Below, in pieces: positions 1 to 9,397 of a DNA stretch of 64,000 bases. The notes below the pieces were generated by a model that saw nothing but the letters and a program-made list of their open reading frames with translations, was not told the origin of the DNA and made no database searches. A program made the position numbers and the translations under genes. This stretch comes from UBA1479 sp963972065 (GTDB lineage Bacteria; Pseudomonadota; Alphaproteobacteria; Rhodospirillales; Casp-alpha2). Within the stretch, counting starts at the first letter, position 1. The number at the start of each line of letters is the position of its first letter. The stretch lies in assembly GCA_963972065.1 (NCBI GenBank), contig CAXAVJ010000001.1, positions 1 through 64,000 of the forward strand, in the 5' to 3' direction.

Positions 1-19
1 GCAGGTCACCGCGCCGCCT

Positions 20-38
20 CCCCGATAAAAAATCGGGG
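20..38. other. Short hairpin just upstream of the glutamate dehydrogenase gene
   Basis: A seven-base stem (CCCCGAT at 20-26, ATCGGGG at 32-38) encloses a five-A loop. It lies 23 bases before the ATG at 62 and just before the GGGAGGGG ribosome binding site at 51-58. There is no U-run after it, so it is a poor intrinsic terminator. It could be the end of an upstream gene outside the window or a leader structure. Confidence 0.3.
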
Positions 39-61
39 GCCGCGCTTTCTGGGAGGGGTCT

Positions 62-3000
62 ATGCCAGTCAAACGGGATTTGAAGACCGACGCGCTGCTG
101 AAGCAGGTGTCGAAGCTGATGCGGGCGGGCGCCAAGGGCGCCAAGGCGACGGCCCTGGTCCATTACGCCGACCAGTATTTCGCCCATATGCCGCCCATGG
201 ACATCCACGTCCGCGACGCGGCGACCCTGGCCGGCATCGCCAAAAGCCATTGGAAGACCGCGGCCCTGCACAAGCCGGGCAAGCCTTCGGTGCGGGCCTA
301 CAAGCCCGACGCCAAGAAGGACGGCTGGACCGCCAACCGCACCGTCGTCGAGATCGTCACCGAGGACATGCCGTTCCTGGTCGATTCCGTGTCGTCGGAA
401 ATGAACCGCCGCGGCCTGACCGTGCATCTGGTGGTGCATCCGATCTTCAAGATCAAGCGCGACGCCCAGGGCCGCCTGCAGCGCGTGCTCGATCCCGGCG
501 AGCCCGAGGACGGCGCGCGCCTGGAATCCTGGATGCATATCGAGGTCGACGAGGAAACGCCCGACGGCCAACGCGAGATCGAAAAGGGCGTGCTCAAGGT
601 CCTCGAGGACGTGCGCCTGGCGGTTCAGGATTGGCGGCCGATGCGCGAACGCATGGCGCGGATCATCGACGACTTCCGCCACACCTCGGGCCCGGCGCCG
701 CAGGAGGAAGCCAACGAGGTGCGCGAATTTCTGCGTTGGATCCACGACAACAACTTCACCTTTCTGGGCTCCCGCGACTACAAGATTTCCGGCTCGGGGC
801 CCAAGACCACGGTCGCCGTCGACAAGAAATCGGCGCTCGGCATCCTGCGCGACCTCGACATGTCGGTGCTGACCTATGCGGCGGACAGCTCCAAGATTCC
901 GCCCGAAGTGCGCGCCTTCATCTCCGATCCCGGGCTGATCGTGGTCACCAAGTCGAACCAGCGCTCGACCGTGCACCGGCCCGTGCACATGGACGCCATC
1001 GGCATCAAAAGCTTCGACAAGACGGGCAAGGTCACGGGGCTGCGCATCTTCGTCGGCCTGTTCACCTCCGCCGCCTACAACCGCAGCCCGCGCGACATCC
1101 CGCTGCTGCGCCGCCGCCTGCAACAGGTGCTCGACCGCGCCGGTCTGCAACCGGGCAGCCACGACGGCAAGGCCATGACCAACATCCTGGAAACCTATCC
1201 GCGGGATGAGTTGTTCCAGATTTCCGAGGAACAGTTGCTGGACACCGCCATGGGCATCCTGCATCTGCAGGACCGTCAGCGCGTCGCCCTGTTCATGCGC
1301 CAGGACAATTTCGGGCGTTTCGTGTCCTGCATGATCTACGTGCCGCGCGACCGCTACACCATGAACATGCGCGAACGCATGCAGGACATCCTGTGCGAGG
1401 CGCTGAACGGCCGGGTCTCAAACTTCTCGACCGCCCTGGGCGACGCGCCTTTGGCGCGGGTCTATCTGATCATCGCGACGGAGCCGGGGAAGCTTCCGGC
1501 CTATTACGCCAAAGGCCTTGAAAGCAAGCTGACCCGTGCCGCCCGGACCTGGGCCGACGACCTCGCCGAGGCGTTGGCCAAGGCCTACGGCGAGAAGGAG
1601 GGGCTGCGCCTGACCCGCCGGTTCCAGAACGCCTTCGGCCCCGGCTACACGGCTCAGTACTCGGCCGAGGACGCGGTCAACGATATCGAGGTGATCGAGG
1701 AATCCCTGACCGCCGACCGTATCGGCCTGCATCTCTATCGGCCCGAAGGGGCGCCCGGCAATCAGGTGCGCTTCAAGGTCTATCATCCCGATTCCGCCGT
1801 GCCCCTGTCGGACGCCCTGCCCGTGTTCGAACACATGGGCTTCCGGGTGATCGACGAAAATCCCCACGACGTGTCCTGCGACGACGGCAACGGCGGCGGC
1901 GTCAAGATGCTGATGATCCATGACTTCGGTCTGGAAACCCGCGACGGCGGCGACGTCGACATCCCCGCCATCAAGGCCAAGTTCGAAGACGCCTTCGGCC
2001 GGGTGTGGCGTGGCGAAATTGAAAGCGACGGCTTCAACGCCCTGGTCGCCCGCGGCGGCCTGGATTGGCGCGAGGTCCTGATCCTGCGCGCCTATTGCCG
2101 CTGTCTGCGCCAGATGGGCATTTCCTATTCCCAGACCTACATGGAACAGACCCTGGCCAAGCATCTGGGTCTGGCCAACATGATCGTGCAGTTGTTCACG
2201 GTCCGCATGGCGATATCGAAACAGACGGCGGCGGAACGGGACAAGAAAGCATCGGCCCTGCACGCCAAGATGCGCGACGCGCTCGAGACCGTGACCAGCG
2301 CCGATGAGGACCGCATCCTGACCCGCTTCATCAATCTGGTCGACGCGACCCTCCGCACCAACTTCTTCCAGCCCGCCGCCGACGGCGGCCACAAGCCTTA
2401 TGTTTCGTTCAAGTTCAATTCGCGACTGATCGACGACCTGCCCAAGCCCCGGCCGCTGCGTGAGATTTTCGTCTACAGCCCGCGCGTCGAGGGCGTGCAC
2501 CTGCGGTTCGGCTTCGTCGCCCGCGGCGGTCTGCGCTGGTCCGACCGGCCCGAGGATTTCCGCACGGAGATTCTGGGATTGGTCAAGGCGCAGCAGGTCA
2601 AGAACGCGGTCATCGTGCCGGTCGGCTCCAAAGGCGGCTTCGTGGTCAAGCGTCCGCCCACGGAAGGGGGGCGCGATGCCTTCATGGCCGAGGGCATCGA
2701 ATGCTACAAGACGCTGATCCGGGGGCTGTTGGACGTCACCGACAACCTGAAGGGCCCCCGCGTGGTGCCGCCGAAAAGCGTGTTCCGCTGGGACGACGAC
2801 GATCCCTATCTGGTGGTCGCGGCGGACAAGGGCACGGCGACGTTTTCCGACATCGCCAACGGGGTGTCGATGGATTACGGCCATTGGCTGGGCGACGCCT
2901 TTGCCTCCGGCGGGTCGGTCGGCTACGACCACAAGGGCATGGGCATCACCGCCAAGGGGGCCTGGGAATCGGTCAAGCGCCACTTCCGCGAAATGGACAC

Positions 3001-4927
3001 GGATATCCAGACCCAGGACTTCACGGTGGTCGGCGTCGGCGACATGTCGGGCGACGTGTTCGGCAACGGCATGATGCTGTCCAAGCACATCAAGCTGCAG
3101 GGTGCCTTCAACCACATGCACATCTTCGTCGATCCCAACCCGGACCCGGCCAAGAGTTTTGCCGAGCGCGTGCGCCTGTTCAACCTGGGCCGCTCATCCT
3201 GGTCCGACTACGACACCAAGACGATTTCCAAGGGCGGCGGCATTTACGAGCGCAGCGCCAAGGTCATCAAGCTCACGCCGGAGGCCCGCGCCTGTTTCGG
3301 CCTGACCAAGGACGCGGTGTCGCCGAACGAGCTGATCCAGGCCATGTTGCGGGCCCCCATCGACCTTTTGTGGTTCGGCGGCATCGGCACCTACATCAAG
3401 GCGCAGGCGGAATCCAGCGCCGACGTGGGCGACCGCGCCAACGACGCCATCCGCATCAACGGCCAGGAGGTTCAGGCCAAGGTCGTCGGCGAGGGTGCGA
3501 ACCTGGGCTGCACGCAAAAGGGCCGCATCGAATACGCCATGAAGGGCGGGCGGATGAACACGGATTCCATCGATAACTCCGCCGGCGTCGACTGTTCGGA
3601 CCACGAGGTCAACATCAAGATTCTCTTGGGGGCCGTGATGGCCAAGGGTGGGCTGACCGAGCCCCGGCGCAACAAGCTGCTGGCCAAGATGACCGACGAA
3701 GTCGGGGAACTGGTGCTCAAGCATAACTACAACCAGACCCAGGCGATCTCCTCGATCCAGGCCAAGGGGGCGCATACCCTGGACAACCAGATCCGCCTCA
3801 TGCGCTTGTTGGAAAAGCGCGGGCTGTTGGAGCGCGCTGTCGAATTCCTGCCCGACGACGAACAGCTTGCCGAGCGCGCGGCCCAGCACAAGGGCCTGTT
3901 CCGTCCCGAACTCTCGGTGCTGATCGCCTATGCCAAGAACTGGCTCTATGACGAACTGTTGAAAAGCGACCTGCCGGACGATCCCTTCCTGTTGGATGAG
4001 ATCGTGCAGTATTTCCCCTCGGACCTGCGCCAGAAATACCTGCCGGAAATGAAGACCCACCGCCTGAAGCGCGAAATCATCGCCACCCGGGTCACCAACT
4101 CCATGGTCAACCGGGTCGGCGATACCTTCGTCACCGAGTTCATGGAAAAAACCGGCCGCCAGCCGGCTGAGATCGCCCGCGCCTATACCATCGCCCGCGA
4201 GGTTCTGCGCGCGCGCCTGATCTGGGCCGAGATCGAGGCCCTGGACAACAAGGTGCCGACCCGCGCCCAGACCTCCATGCTGGCCGACCTCAACCGGCTT
4301 CTGGAATGGGTGACGCTGTGGTTCCTGCGTAATGGCAAGAAGGGGCTCGACATCGGCGCCCACGCCAGCGAATTCGGCGCCGGCATGGCGGAACTGGCCG
4401 ATCACATCTCGGCCGTGGTGCCCAAGCATTACATCGACGACATGAAAAACCGCGCCAAGCCGTACCTTGACGACGGCGTGCCGACGGCGCTGGCCCATAA
4501 GGTTGCCCATCTGGTGAACCTGTATTCGGCGCCCGACATCGTCGGCCTCGCTAATCGGCGCAAGATGGACGTGCGCGAGGTCGCCAAGGTCTACTTCGCG
4601 CTCGGCACCCGGTTCCGCTTGGGCCGCCTGCGCGCCGCCGCGTCGAACCTGGAATCGGAAGACCACTGGCAGCAGTTGGCCGTGGCCGCCCTGGTCGAGG
4701 AGGTCTATTCCCACCAACTGGCCTTGGCCTCCAACGCCCTCGACCATCTGGGCAAGGCGGGCAAGGACACGGACAAGGCGATCGCCGCCTGGGTGGTGCG
4801 CAATCAGGCGGCTGTCGACCAGACGGAGGTGCTGTTGAACGAGCTGTGGACGACCGAAGTCAACGACCTCAGCATGGTCGCCGTTGCCTCGCGTCAGCTG
4901 CGGGCCCTGGCGGATGCTCAAGCATAG
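62..4927 (+). CDS. NAD-specific glutamate dehydrogenase, large (180 kDa) type
   Basis: This enzyme oxidatively deaminates glutamate to 2-oxoglutarate with NAD in the cytoplasm. The 1621-residue length is typical of the bacterial large GDH family. The N-terminal half is the ACT-like regulatory region. The catalytic core begins near residue 800 and contains RGGLRWSDRPEDFRTE followed by QVKNAVIVPVGSKGG, the substrate-binding and lysine-bearing segment. A Rossmann region follows with VGVGDMSGDVFGNGM near residue 990. The ATG at 62 has a strong GGGAGGGG ribosome binding site six to ten bases upstream. It stands alone as a plus-strand housekeeping gene outside the polysaccharide locus. Family assignment is very secure; the usual role is glutamate catabolism. 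Confidence 0.96.
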   Translation: MPVKRDLKTDALLKQVSKLMRAGAKGAKATALVHYADQYFAHMPPMDIHVRDAATLAGIAKSHWKTAALHKPGKPSVRAYKPDAKKDGWTANRTVVEIVTEDMPFLVDSVSSEMNRRGLTVHLVVHPIFKIKRDAQGRLQRVLDPGEPEDGARLESWMHIEVDEETPDGQREIEKGVLKVLEDVRLAVQDWRPMRERMARIIDDFRHTSGPAPQEEANEVREFLRWIHDNNFTFLGSRDYKISGSGPKTTVAVDKKSALGILRDLDMSVLTYAADSSKIPPEVRAFISDPGLIVVTKSNQRSTVHRPVHMDAIGIKSFDKTGKVTGLRIFVGLFTSAAYNRSPRDIPLLRRRLQQVLDRAGLQPGSHDGKAMTNILETYPRDELFQISEEQLLDTAMGILHLQDRQRVALFMRQDNFGRFVSCMIYVPRDRYTMNMRERMQDILCEALNGRVSNFSTALGDAPLARVYLIIATEPGKLPAYYAKGLESKLTRAARTWADDLAEALAKAYGEKEGLRLTRRFQNAFGPGYTAQYSAEDAVNDIEVIEESLTADRIGLHLYRPEGAPGNQVRFKVYHPDSAVPLSDALPVFEHMGFRVIDENPHDVSCDDGNGGGVKMLMIHDFGLETRDGGDVDIPAIKAKFEDAFGRVWRGEIESDGFNALVARGGLDWREVLILRAYCRCLRQMGISYSQTYMEQTLAKHLGLANMIVQLFTVRMAISKQTAAERDKKASALHAKMRDALETVTSADEDRILTRFINLVDATLRTNFFQPAADGGHKPYVSFKFNSRLIDDLPKPRPLREIFVYSPRVEGVHLRFGFVARGGLRWSDRPEDFRTEILGLVKAQQVKNAVIVPVGSKGGFVVKRPPTEGGRDAFMAEGIECYKTLIRGLLDVTDNLKGPRVVPPKSVFRWDDDDPYLVVAADKGTATFSDIANGVSMDYGHWLGDAFASGGSVGYDHKGMGITAKGAWESVKRHFREMDTDIQTQDFTVVGVGDMSGDVFGNGMMLSKHIKLQGAFNHMHIFVDPNPDPAKSFAERVRLFNLGRSSWSDYDTKTISKGGGIYERSAKVIKLTPEARACFGLTKDAVSPNELIQAMLRAPIDLLWFGGIGTYIKAQAESSADVGDRANDAIRINGQEVQAKVVGEGANLGCTQKGRIEYAMKGGRMNTDSIDNSAGVDCSDHEVNIKILLGAVMAKGGLTEPRRNKLLAKMTDEVGELVLKHNYNQTQAISSIQAKGAHTLDNQIRLMRLLEKRGLLERAVEFLPDDEQLAERAAQHKGLFRPELSVLIAYAKNWLYDELLKSDLPDDPFLLDEIVQYFPSDLRQKYLPEMKTHRLKREIIATRVTNSMVNRVGDTFVTEFMEKTGRQPAEIARAYTIAREVLRARLIWAEIEALDNKVPTRAQTSMLADLNRLLEWVTLWFLRNGKKGLDIGAHASEFGAGMAELADHISAVVPKHYIDDMKNRAKPYLDDGVPTALAHKVAHLVNLYSAPDIVGLANRRKMDVREVAKVYFALGTRFRLGRLRAAASNLESEDHWQQLAVAALVEEVYSHQLALASNALDHLGKAGKDTDKAIAAWVVRNQAAVDQTEVLLNELWTTEVNDLSMVAVASRQLRALADAQA

Positions 4928-4933
4928 AAAAAA

Positions 4934-4991
4934 GCCCGAAATTTAAGGAATAATCAAATCAAGGCATGTTTCTTGATCTTAAATTCCGGGC
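4934..4991 (-). terminator. Long imperfect hairpin with a T-run on the minus strand
   Basis: A 14-base inverted repeat (GCCCGAAATTTAAG at 4934-4947, CTTAAATTCCGGGC at 4978-4991) has one mismatch. An inner six-base stem (ATCAAG 4958-4963, CTTGAT 4972-4977) sits in the loop. The A-run at 4928-4933 becomes TTTTTT after the stem when read on the minus strand, so the intrinsic terminator signal points leftward. On the plus strand no U-run follows. It may stop leftward read-through into the 3' end of the dehydrogenase gene, or it may be a structured 3' end for that gene. Confidence 0.45.
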
Positions 4992-5045
4992 GTGTAGAGG
5001 CATTTTCGCCGTTGAAATTCCACCCTTATTAGGGGACAGTCCCGC

Positions 5046-5666
5046 ATGACTTTCCCCGACGAAAAATTCACCGACATGGGCGCCTTCGCCGAGGCCTATT
5101 TCCAGGCGTCTCAGGTTGCCCAGGCCTCCGTCGATCGCGTGGCGCTGGCCAAGGCGGGTGCCCTGCTGGCCGGCGCCTATGCGGCGCGCAAGACCATCTA
5201 TGTCTGCGGCAACGGCGGCTCGGCGGCGATCTCCAACCATCTGGTCTGCGACCATCTGAAATGTATCCAGACGGACACGGACCTGCGCCCGCGCGTGGTG
5301 TCGCTTGCGGCGACGATCGAGACCATCACCGCCGTGGCCAACGACATTTCCTACGACGAAGTCTTCGTCTATCAGCTGCGCACCCTGGCCGATCCGGGCG
5401 ACGTGTTGATCTCGATCTCGTCGTCGGGCGATTCGGAAAACGTGGTGCGGGCCTGCGCATGGGCCAAGGACAATGACCTCGCGGTGATCGCCATGACCGG
5501 ATTCGCGGGTGGGCGCACGCAAGGGCTGGCGGACGTCAACCTGCATGTGACGGGCGACAATTACGGCGTGGTCGAGGATACCCATCAGGCGCTCATGCAT
5601 ATCCTGGCCCAGTTTATCCGCCAGGACCATATGACCGCGGACCTCATCAAGAACCGCAAGTTCTGA
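5046..5666 (+). CDS. gmhA: SIS-domain phosphoheptose isomerase-like protein
   Basis: The protein is a single sugar-isomerase (SIS) domain of 206 residues, the size of GmhA, which converts sedoheptulose 7-phosphate to manno-heptose 7-phosphate for heptose synthesis. The phosphosugar-binding motifs are visible: CGNGGSAAISNH near residues 52-63 and SISSSGDSENV near residues 121-131. A C-terminal EDTHQALMH segment supplies the E/H pair typical of GmhA. The ATG has an AGGGG ribosome binding site at 5031-5035. No other heptose genes are beside it, so the role in lipopolysaccharide or GDP-heptose synthesis is inferred from family alone. Confidence 0.8.
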   Translation: MTFPDEKFTDMGAFAEAYFQASQVAQASVDRVALAKAGALLAGAYAARKTIYVCGNGGSAAISNHLVCDHLKCIQTDTDLRPRVVSLAATIETITAVANDISYDEVFVYQLRTLADPGDVLISISSSGDSENVVRACAWAKDNDLAVIAMTGFAGGRTQGLADVNLHVTGDNYGVVEDTHQALMHILAQFIRQDHMTADLIKNRKF

Positions 5667-5691
5667 CGCCAAGTCCTTCAGGCAAAAGAAA

Positions 5692-5720
5692 AGGGCCGCT
5701 GACGCGGCCCTATTTGTTTT
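5692..5720. terminator. Bidirectional intrinsic terminator between gmhA-like gene and purH
   Basis: An eight-base perfect stem (AGGGCCGC 5692-5699, GCGGCCCT 5704-5711) with a four-base loop is followed by ATTTGTTTT on the plus strand. On the minus strand it is followed by TTTTCTTTT. It therefore suits both converging transcripts, the SIS gene and purH. A perfect palindrome, GTTTTGCGCAAAAC (5716-5729), overlaps the plus-strand U-tract. Confidence 0.8.
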
Positions 5721-5736
5721 GCGCAAAACAACTTTC

Positions 5737-5753
5737 GCGGACCCATGGTCCGC
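5737..5753 (-). terminator. Second hairpin downstream of purH
   Basis: GCGGACC (5737-5743) and GGTCCGC (5747-5753) form a seven-base stem with a three-base loop. On the minus strand it is followed by GAAAGTTGTTTT, a moderately U-rich tail. It lies about 30 bases past the purH stop and before the bidirectional terminator, so the long minus-strand operon has two stop signals in series. Confidence 0.5.
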
Positions 5754-5785
5754 TTTGGTTTTGCGACAAGCTGTCCCTGGATGGA

Positions 5786-7357
5786 TTAGTGGCGGAAGTG
5801 GCGCATGCCGGTGAACACCATGGCGAGACCCCGTTCGTCGGCGGCGGCGATGACTTCGTCGTCGCGCACGCTGCCGCCGGGCTGGATGATCGCCGTGGCC
5901 CCCGCGTCCGCCGCCGCCATCAGGCCGTCGGCAAAGGGAAAGAAGGCGTCCGAGGCGACGACGGAGCCGATCGCCCAGCTGTCGGCGTCACCGGCAACCC
6001 GGGCCGCGTCCTGGGCCTTCCAGGCGGCGATGCGCGATGAATTGACGCGGCTCATCTGCCCGGCACCCACACCCACGGTGGCCCCGCCCTTGGCGTAGAC
6101 GATGGCGTTGGATTTGACATGCTTGGCGACCGTGAAGGCGAAGGTCAGGTCGGCCATTTCCGCCGTTGTCGGCGCGCGTTTGGTGACGACCTTAAGGTCC
6201 CCGACCAGCCCCGCGTCGCGGCCCTGCAGCAGATAGCCCCCGGCAAGCGAGCGCACGGTCATGCCGGGCGCAGACGGGTCGGGCAGGGCGCCGGTGACCA
6301 GCACGCGCAGGTTCTTCTTGGCGGCCAGCACGGTCTTGGCGCCGTCGTCGATGGCCGGCGCGATGACGACCTCGGCGAACAGGTCGGCCACGGCTTCCGC
6401 CGTCTTGGCGTCGAGTGCCCGGTTGACGGCGATGATGCCGCCGAAGGCACTTTCCGTGTCGCAGGCGAGGGCCCGCTGATAGGCGTCGAACAGATCATCG
6501 CCCAAGGCCACGCCGCAGGGGTTGGCGTGCTTGACGATGACGCAGGCGGGCTGATCGGAAAATTCAGCGACCAGTTCGAACGCCGCGTCCGTGTCGTTCA
6601 GGTTGTTGAAGCTGAGCGCCTTGCCCTGCAGCTGTTCCGCCGTGGCAATGCCGGGCCGGGCCGGGCCGCCGGCATAGAACGCGGCTGATTGATGGGGGTT
6701 CTCGCCATAGCGCAGGACCTGACGCCGTTCGCCGGCGAAGGTCAGGCGGGTCGGGAAGGTGTCGCCCAAGTGTTCCGCGAACCAGCCGGAAATGGCCGCG
6801 TCATAGGCTGCCGTGCGTCCGTAAGCCGTGGCCGCCAGATGTTTTCTGAATTCGGGCGTGGTCGCGCCGCCATGGGCGGTCATCTCGTCCATCAACTTGG
6901 CGTAGTCCGCCGCATCGACCACCACGGTAACGTCGCCGTGGTTCTTGGCGGCGGCGCGGATCAGGGCCGGGCCGCCGATGTCGATGTTTTCGATGCAGTC
7001 GTCGAATTCAGCCCCTTTGGCCACCGTCGCCTCGAACGGATAGAGGTTTACGACCAACAGGTCGATGGGCTGGATACCGTGATCGGCCATGGCCTTTTGA
7101 TGATCGGCGTTGGCGCGCACGGCCAGCAGGCCGCCGTGGATCATGGGTTGCAGGGTCTTGACCCGGCCGTCCATGATTTCGGGAAAGCCGGTGAAATCGG
7201 ACACCTCGATGACCGGCACGCCGGCGTCCTGCAACAATTTGGCGGACCCGCCCGTGGACAGGATCTCGACCCCTTGGGCGGCCAGGAAGGCGCCCAGCTC
7301 GGCCAGGCCGGTTTTGTCGGAAACGGATATCAGGGCGCGGCGGATCGGCTCGGTCAT
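5786..7357 (-). CDS. purH: Bifunctional AICAR transformylase / IMP cyclohydrolase
   Basis: PurH performs the last two steps of purine synthesis, formylating AICAR with 10-formyl-tetrahydrofolate and closing the ring to IMP. The 523-residue length is standard. The N-terminal MGS-like cyclohydrolase domain begins RRALISVSDKTGL. The C-terminal transformylase domain contains AKHVKSNAIVYAKGG and VGAGQMSRVNSS near residues 413-440, and the protein ends GMRHFRH. Its ATG overlaps the stop of the upstream WbpM-type gene by four bases (ATGA), so it is translationally coupled to the polysaccharide operon. That is an unusual position for a purine gene. Confidence 0.97.
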   Translation of the reverse strand: MTEPIRRALISVSDKTGLAELGAFLAAQGVEILSTGGSAKLLQDAGVPVIEVSDFTGFPEIMDGRVKTLQPMIHGGLLAVRANADHQKAMADHGIQPIDLLVVNLYPFEATVAKGAEFDDCIENIDIGGPALIRAAAKNHGDVTVVVDAADYAKLMDEMTAHGGATTPEFRKHLAATAYGRTAAYDAAISGWFAEHLGDTFPTRLTFAGERRQVLRYGENPHQSAAFYAGGPARPGIATAEQLQGKALSFNNLNDTDAAFELVAEFSDQPACVIVKHANPCGVALGDDLFDAYQRALACDTESAFGGIIAVNRALDAKTAEAVADLFAEVVIAPAIDDGAKTVLAAKKNLRVLVTGALPDPSAPGMTVRSLAGGYLLQGRDAGLVGDLKVVTKRAPTTAEMADLTFAFTVAKHVKSNAIVYAKGGATVGVGAGQMSRVNSSRIAAWKAQDAARVAGDADSWAIGSVVASDAFFPFADGLMAAADAGATAIIQPGGSVRDDEVIAAADERGLAMVFTGMRHFRH

Positions 7358-9318
7358 GCTTGCTCGGCTTTCTTTTCCTGGGGGGGCGGGGGCGGGACGG
7401 CGATGGTGCCGGTGAACTCGGGCACCAGGGCGCCGACAATCGCGGCGGCGGCGGCAAGGTCGTCCCGGCGGCAGGCGTCGGCGAGGCGGTGGAAGGCGGC
7501 CTCGACCTCGTCCAGGGTGACCAGGCGGGGCGTCGCCAGCAGCACGCCCGGCTGCATCGTCGGCACCGGCGCCTCGTCGCCGTGGAAGATTTCCTCGTAC
7601 AATTTCTCGCCCGGGCGGATGCCGGTGAATTCGATCTTCACGTCCTGGTCGGGGACCAGCCCGGCCAGGCGGATCATCTGGCGCGCCAGATCCACGATCT
7701 TCACCGGCTTGCCCATGTCGAGCACGAAAATGCGGCCGTCGGCGTCGCTTTTGACGCCCAGCGCCGAGGCCGACAGGACCAGCTCCACCGCCTCGCGGAT
7801 GGTCATGAAATAGCGCGTCATCTCGGGGTCGGTGACGGTCAGGGGCCCGCCCTCGGCCAATTGTTTTTGGAACAGCGGCACGACCGAACCCGTGGAGCCC
7901 AGCACGTTGCCGAACCGCACGGTGACGAAGCGGGTGCCGCCGCCCGAGGCCTTTTGACGGCTTTCAACGTCCATGGCCTGACAGACGATTTCCGCCAGCC
8001 GCTTGCTGGCGCCCATGACGCTGGTCGGGTTGACGGCCTTGTCCGTGGAGATCATGACCATGGCCTTGGTCCCGGCGGCGCGCGCGGCGCGGGCGACACA
8101 CAGCGTGCCGAGAGCGTTGGTGTCCAGACCCTCGGCCATGTTGTCTTCGACCAGGGGTACGTGCTTGCGCGCCGCCGCGTGGAACACCAGTTCCGGGGCA
8201 ATGTCGGCGAACACGCGGGCCATCTGGTCCGCATTGCGCACATCGGCCATCACCGCGCGGCGCGGGATGGCGGGAAAGCTGCGGGCAAGCTCCATGTCGA
8301 TCTCGTATAGCGCGAATTCAGACAGATCCAACAGCACGATGCCTTGCGGCGAAAACTGGCAGATCTGGCGCGCCAGTTCGGCCCCGATGGAGCCGCCGGC
8401 GCCGGTGATCAACACCCGGCGGCCGCCGATCAGGCTGGCCATGGCGTCGCGGTCCAAAGGCGTTTGCGGCCGGCCCAACAGGTCCTCGACGGCGACCGGG
8501 CGCAGGTCCAGCTTGTCGGTGATGCCGTCCTTGAAATCGGTCATCTTGGGCAGGCGGGCGAGACCCAGGCCCAGGCGGTCGGCGTCGGACAGCAATCCGC
8601 GGACGATCGCGCCGTCCATGGACGGCCGGGTCAGCACGACCCGGCGCGGCTGATCCGGGGTGCCGGCGAAGCGGCCGACGGCGGCGGCCAGGTCATGCAC
8701 CGTGCCGACAACCTCAATGCCCCGGATATACTGGCCGACACGGCCCGGCCGTTCGGACAGCAGGCCGATGGCCCGGTATTCGGGCTGATCCGTCGCGGCG
8801 AGGGCACGGATGAACAATTCGGCTTCGTCGCCGGCGCCGGCCAGCAGCACGGGAATCCGTCCTTCCTTGGCGCCCTCGGACGGAACCGCCACAGCCCGGT
8901 CCTTGAGGATGCGGTGGACGAAGCGGGGACCGCCCAGCATGCCGATCAGCAAAATCCACTGAATGGCGAATACCGAGCGGGGAAAATCTTCCAGCCGAAC
9001 CCAGATGAACATGGCAAGCAGGAAGATCAGGACGGCGAGGCTGACCGCCTTGGTGATCGTCAACAGGTCGTTGATGGAGGCATAGCGCCAGACCCCGCGA
9101 TAGAGGCCCGCGACATAGAAGACAACGGCCGCCGCAAGGGTGAAAAACCCGCCGGCGATCACCATCACATCCGCCGGCAGTGTCCACATACCGTCGCCCA
9201 GACGCAGGTAGAGGGCGAGCGGGAAGGACAGTCCGGCCATGAAAATGTCATGGCCGTAGACGATCCATCCCCGGGGGGGAATGCGGCGGTTGGGCAATTT
9301 GAACAAGGCTAAATCCAT
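7354..9318 (-). CDS. wbpM: Membrane-anchored nucleotide-sugar 4,6-dehydratase, WbpM/CapD type
   Basis: Large membrane-bound enzymes of this family convert UDP-GlcNAc to the 4-keto-6-deoxy sugar that leads to QuiNAc, FucNAc or bacillosamine precursors. The 654-residue protein has about four N-terminal membrane segments (residues 20-135), a first Rossmann-like domain, and then the catalytic SDR domain starting at VLITGAGGSIGAE near residue 300. The active-site tyrosine is replaced by methionine (VMGASK, near residue 433), the SMK variant described for WbpM. The ATG at 9318 was chosen because upstream starts in the same frame would run into the preceding gene. The C-terminus is proline-rich. Confidence 0.93.
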   Translation of the reverse strand: MDLALFKLPNRRIPPRGWIVYGHDIFMAGLSFPLALYLRLGDGMWTLPADVMVIAGGFFTLAAAVVFYVAGLYRGVWRYASINDLLTITKAVSLAVLIFLLAMFIWVRLEDFPRSVFAIQWILLIGMLGGPRFVHRILKDRAVAVPSEGAKEGRIPVLLAGAGDEAELFIRALAATDQPEYRAIGLLSERPGRVGQYIRGIEVVGTVHDLAAAVGRFAGTPDQPRRVVLTRPSMDGAIVRGLLSDADRLGLGLARLPKMTDFKDGITDKLDLRPVAVEDLLGRPQTPLDRDAMASLIGGRRVLITGAGGSIGAELARQICQFSPQGIVLLDLSEFALYEIDMELARSFPAIPRRAVMADVRNADQMARVFADIAPELVFHAAARKHVPLVEDNMAEGLDTNALGTLCVARAARAAGTKAMVMISTDKAVNPTSVMGASKRLAEIVCQAMDVESRQKASGGGTRFVTVRFGNVLGSTGSVVPLFQKQLAEGGPLTVTDPEMTRYFMTIREAVELVLSASALGVKSDADGRIFVLDMGKPVKIVDLARQMIRLAGLVPDQDVKIEFTGIRPGEKLYEEIFHGDEAPVPTMQPGVLLATPRLVTLDEVEAAFHRLADACRRDDLAAAAAIVGALVPEFTGTIAVPPPPPQEKKAEQA

Positions 9319-9397
9319 TGCCTGTGATGATGCCGACGCTGGGCGCGGTCCGGCATGACGTCTTTCGCCCCTGCTTTTACCATCACTGCCCGGAACC

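Noticed and set aside
1418..4921. Two long open frames (1418-3121 and 3194-4921) on the minus strand of the glutamate dehydrogenase gene
   Set aside because: They lie fully inside a strongly conserved gene on the other strand, have compositions typical of GC-rich shadow frames, and show no recognisable domains.
5032..5043. Palindrome GGGACAGTCCC just before the SIS gene as an operator
   Set aside because: The arms are only five bases with a single central base and overlap the ribosome binding site; chance is a sufficient explanation.
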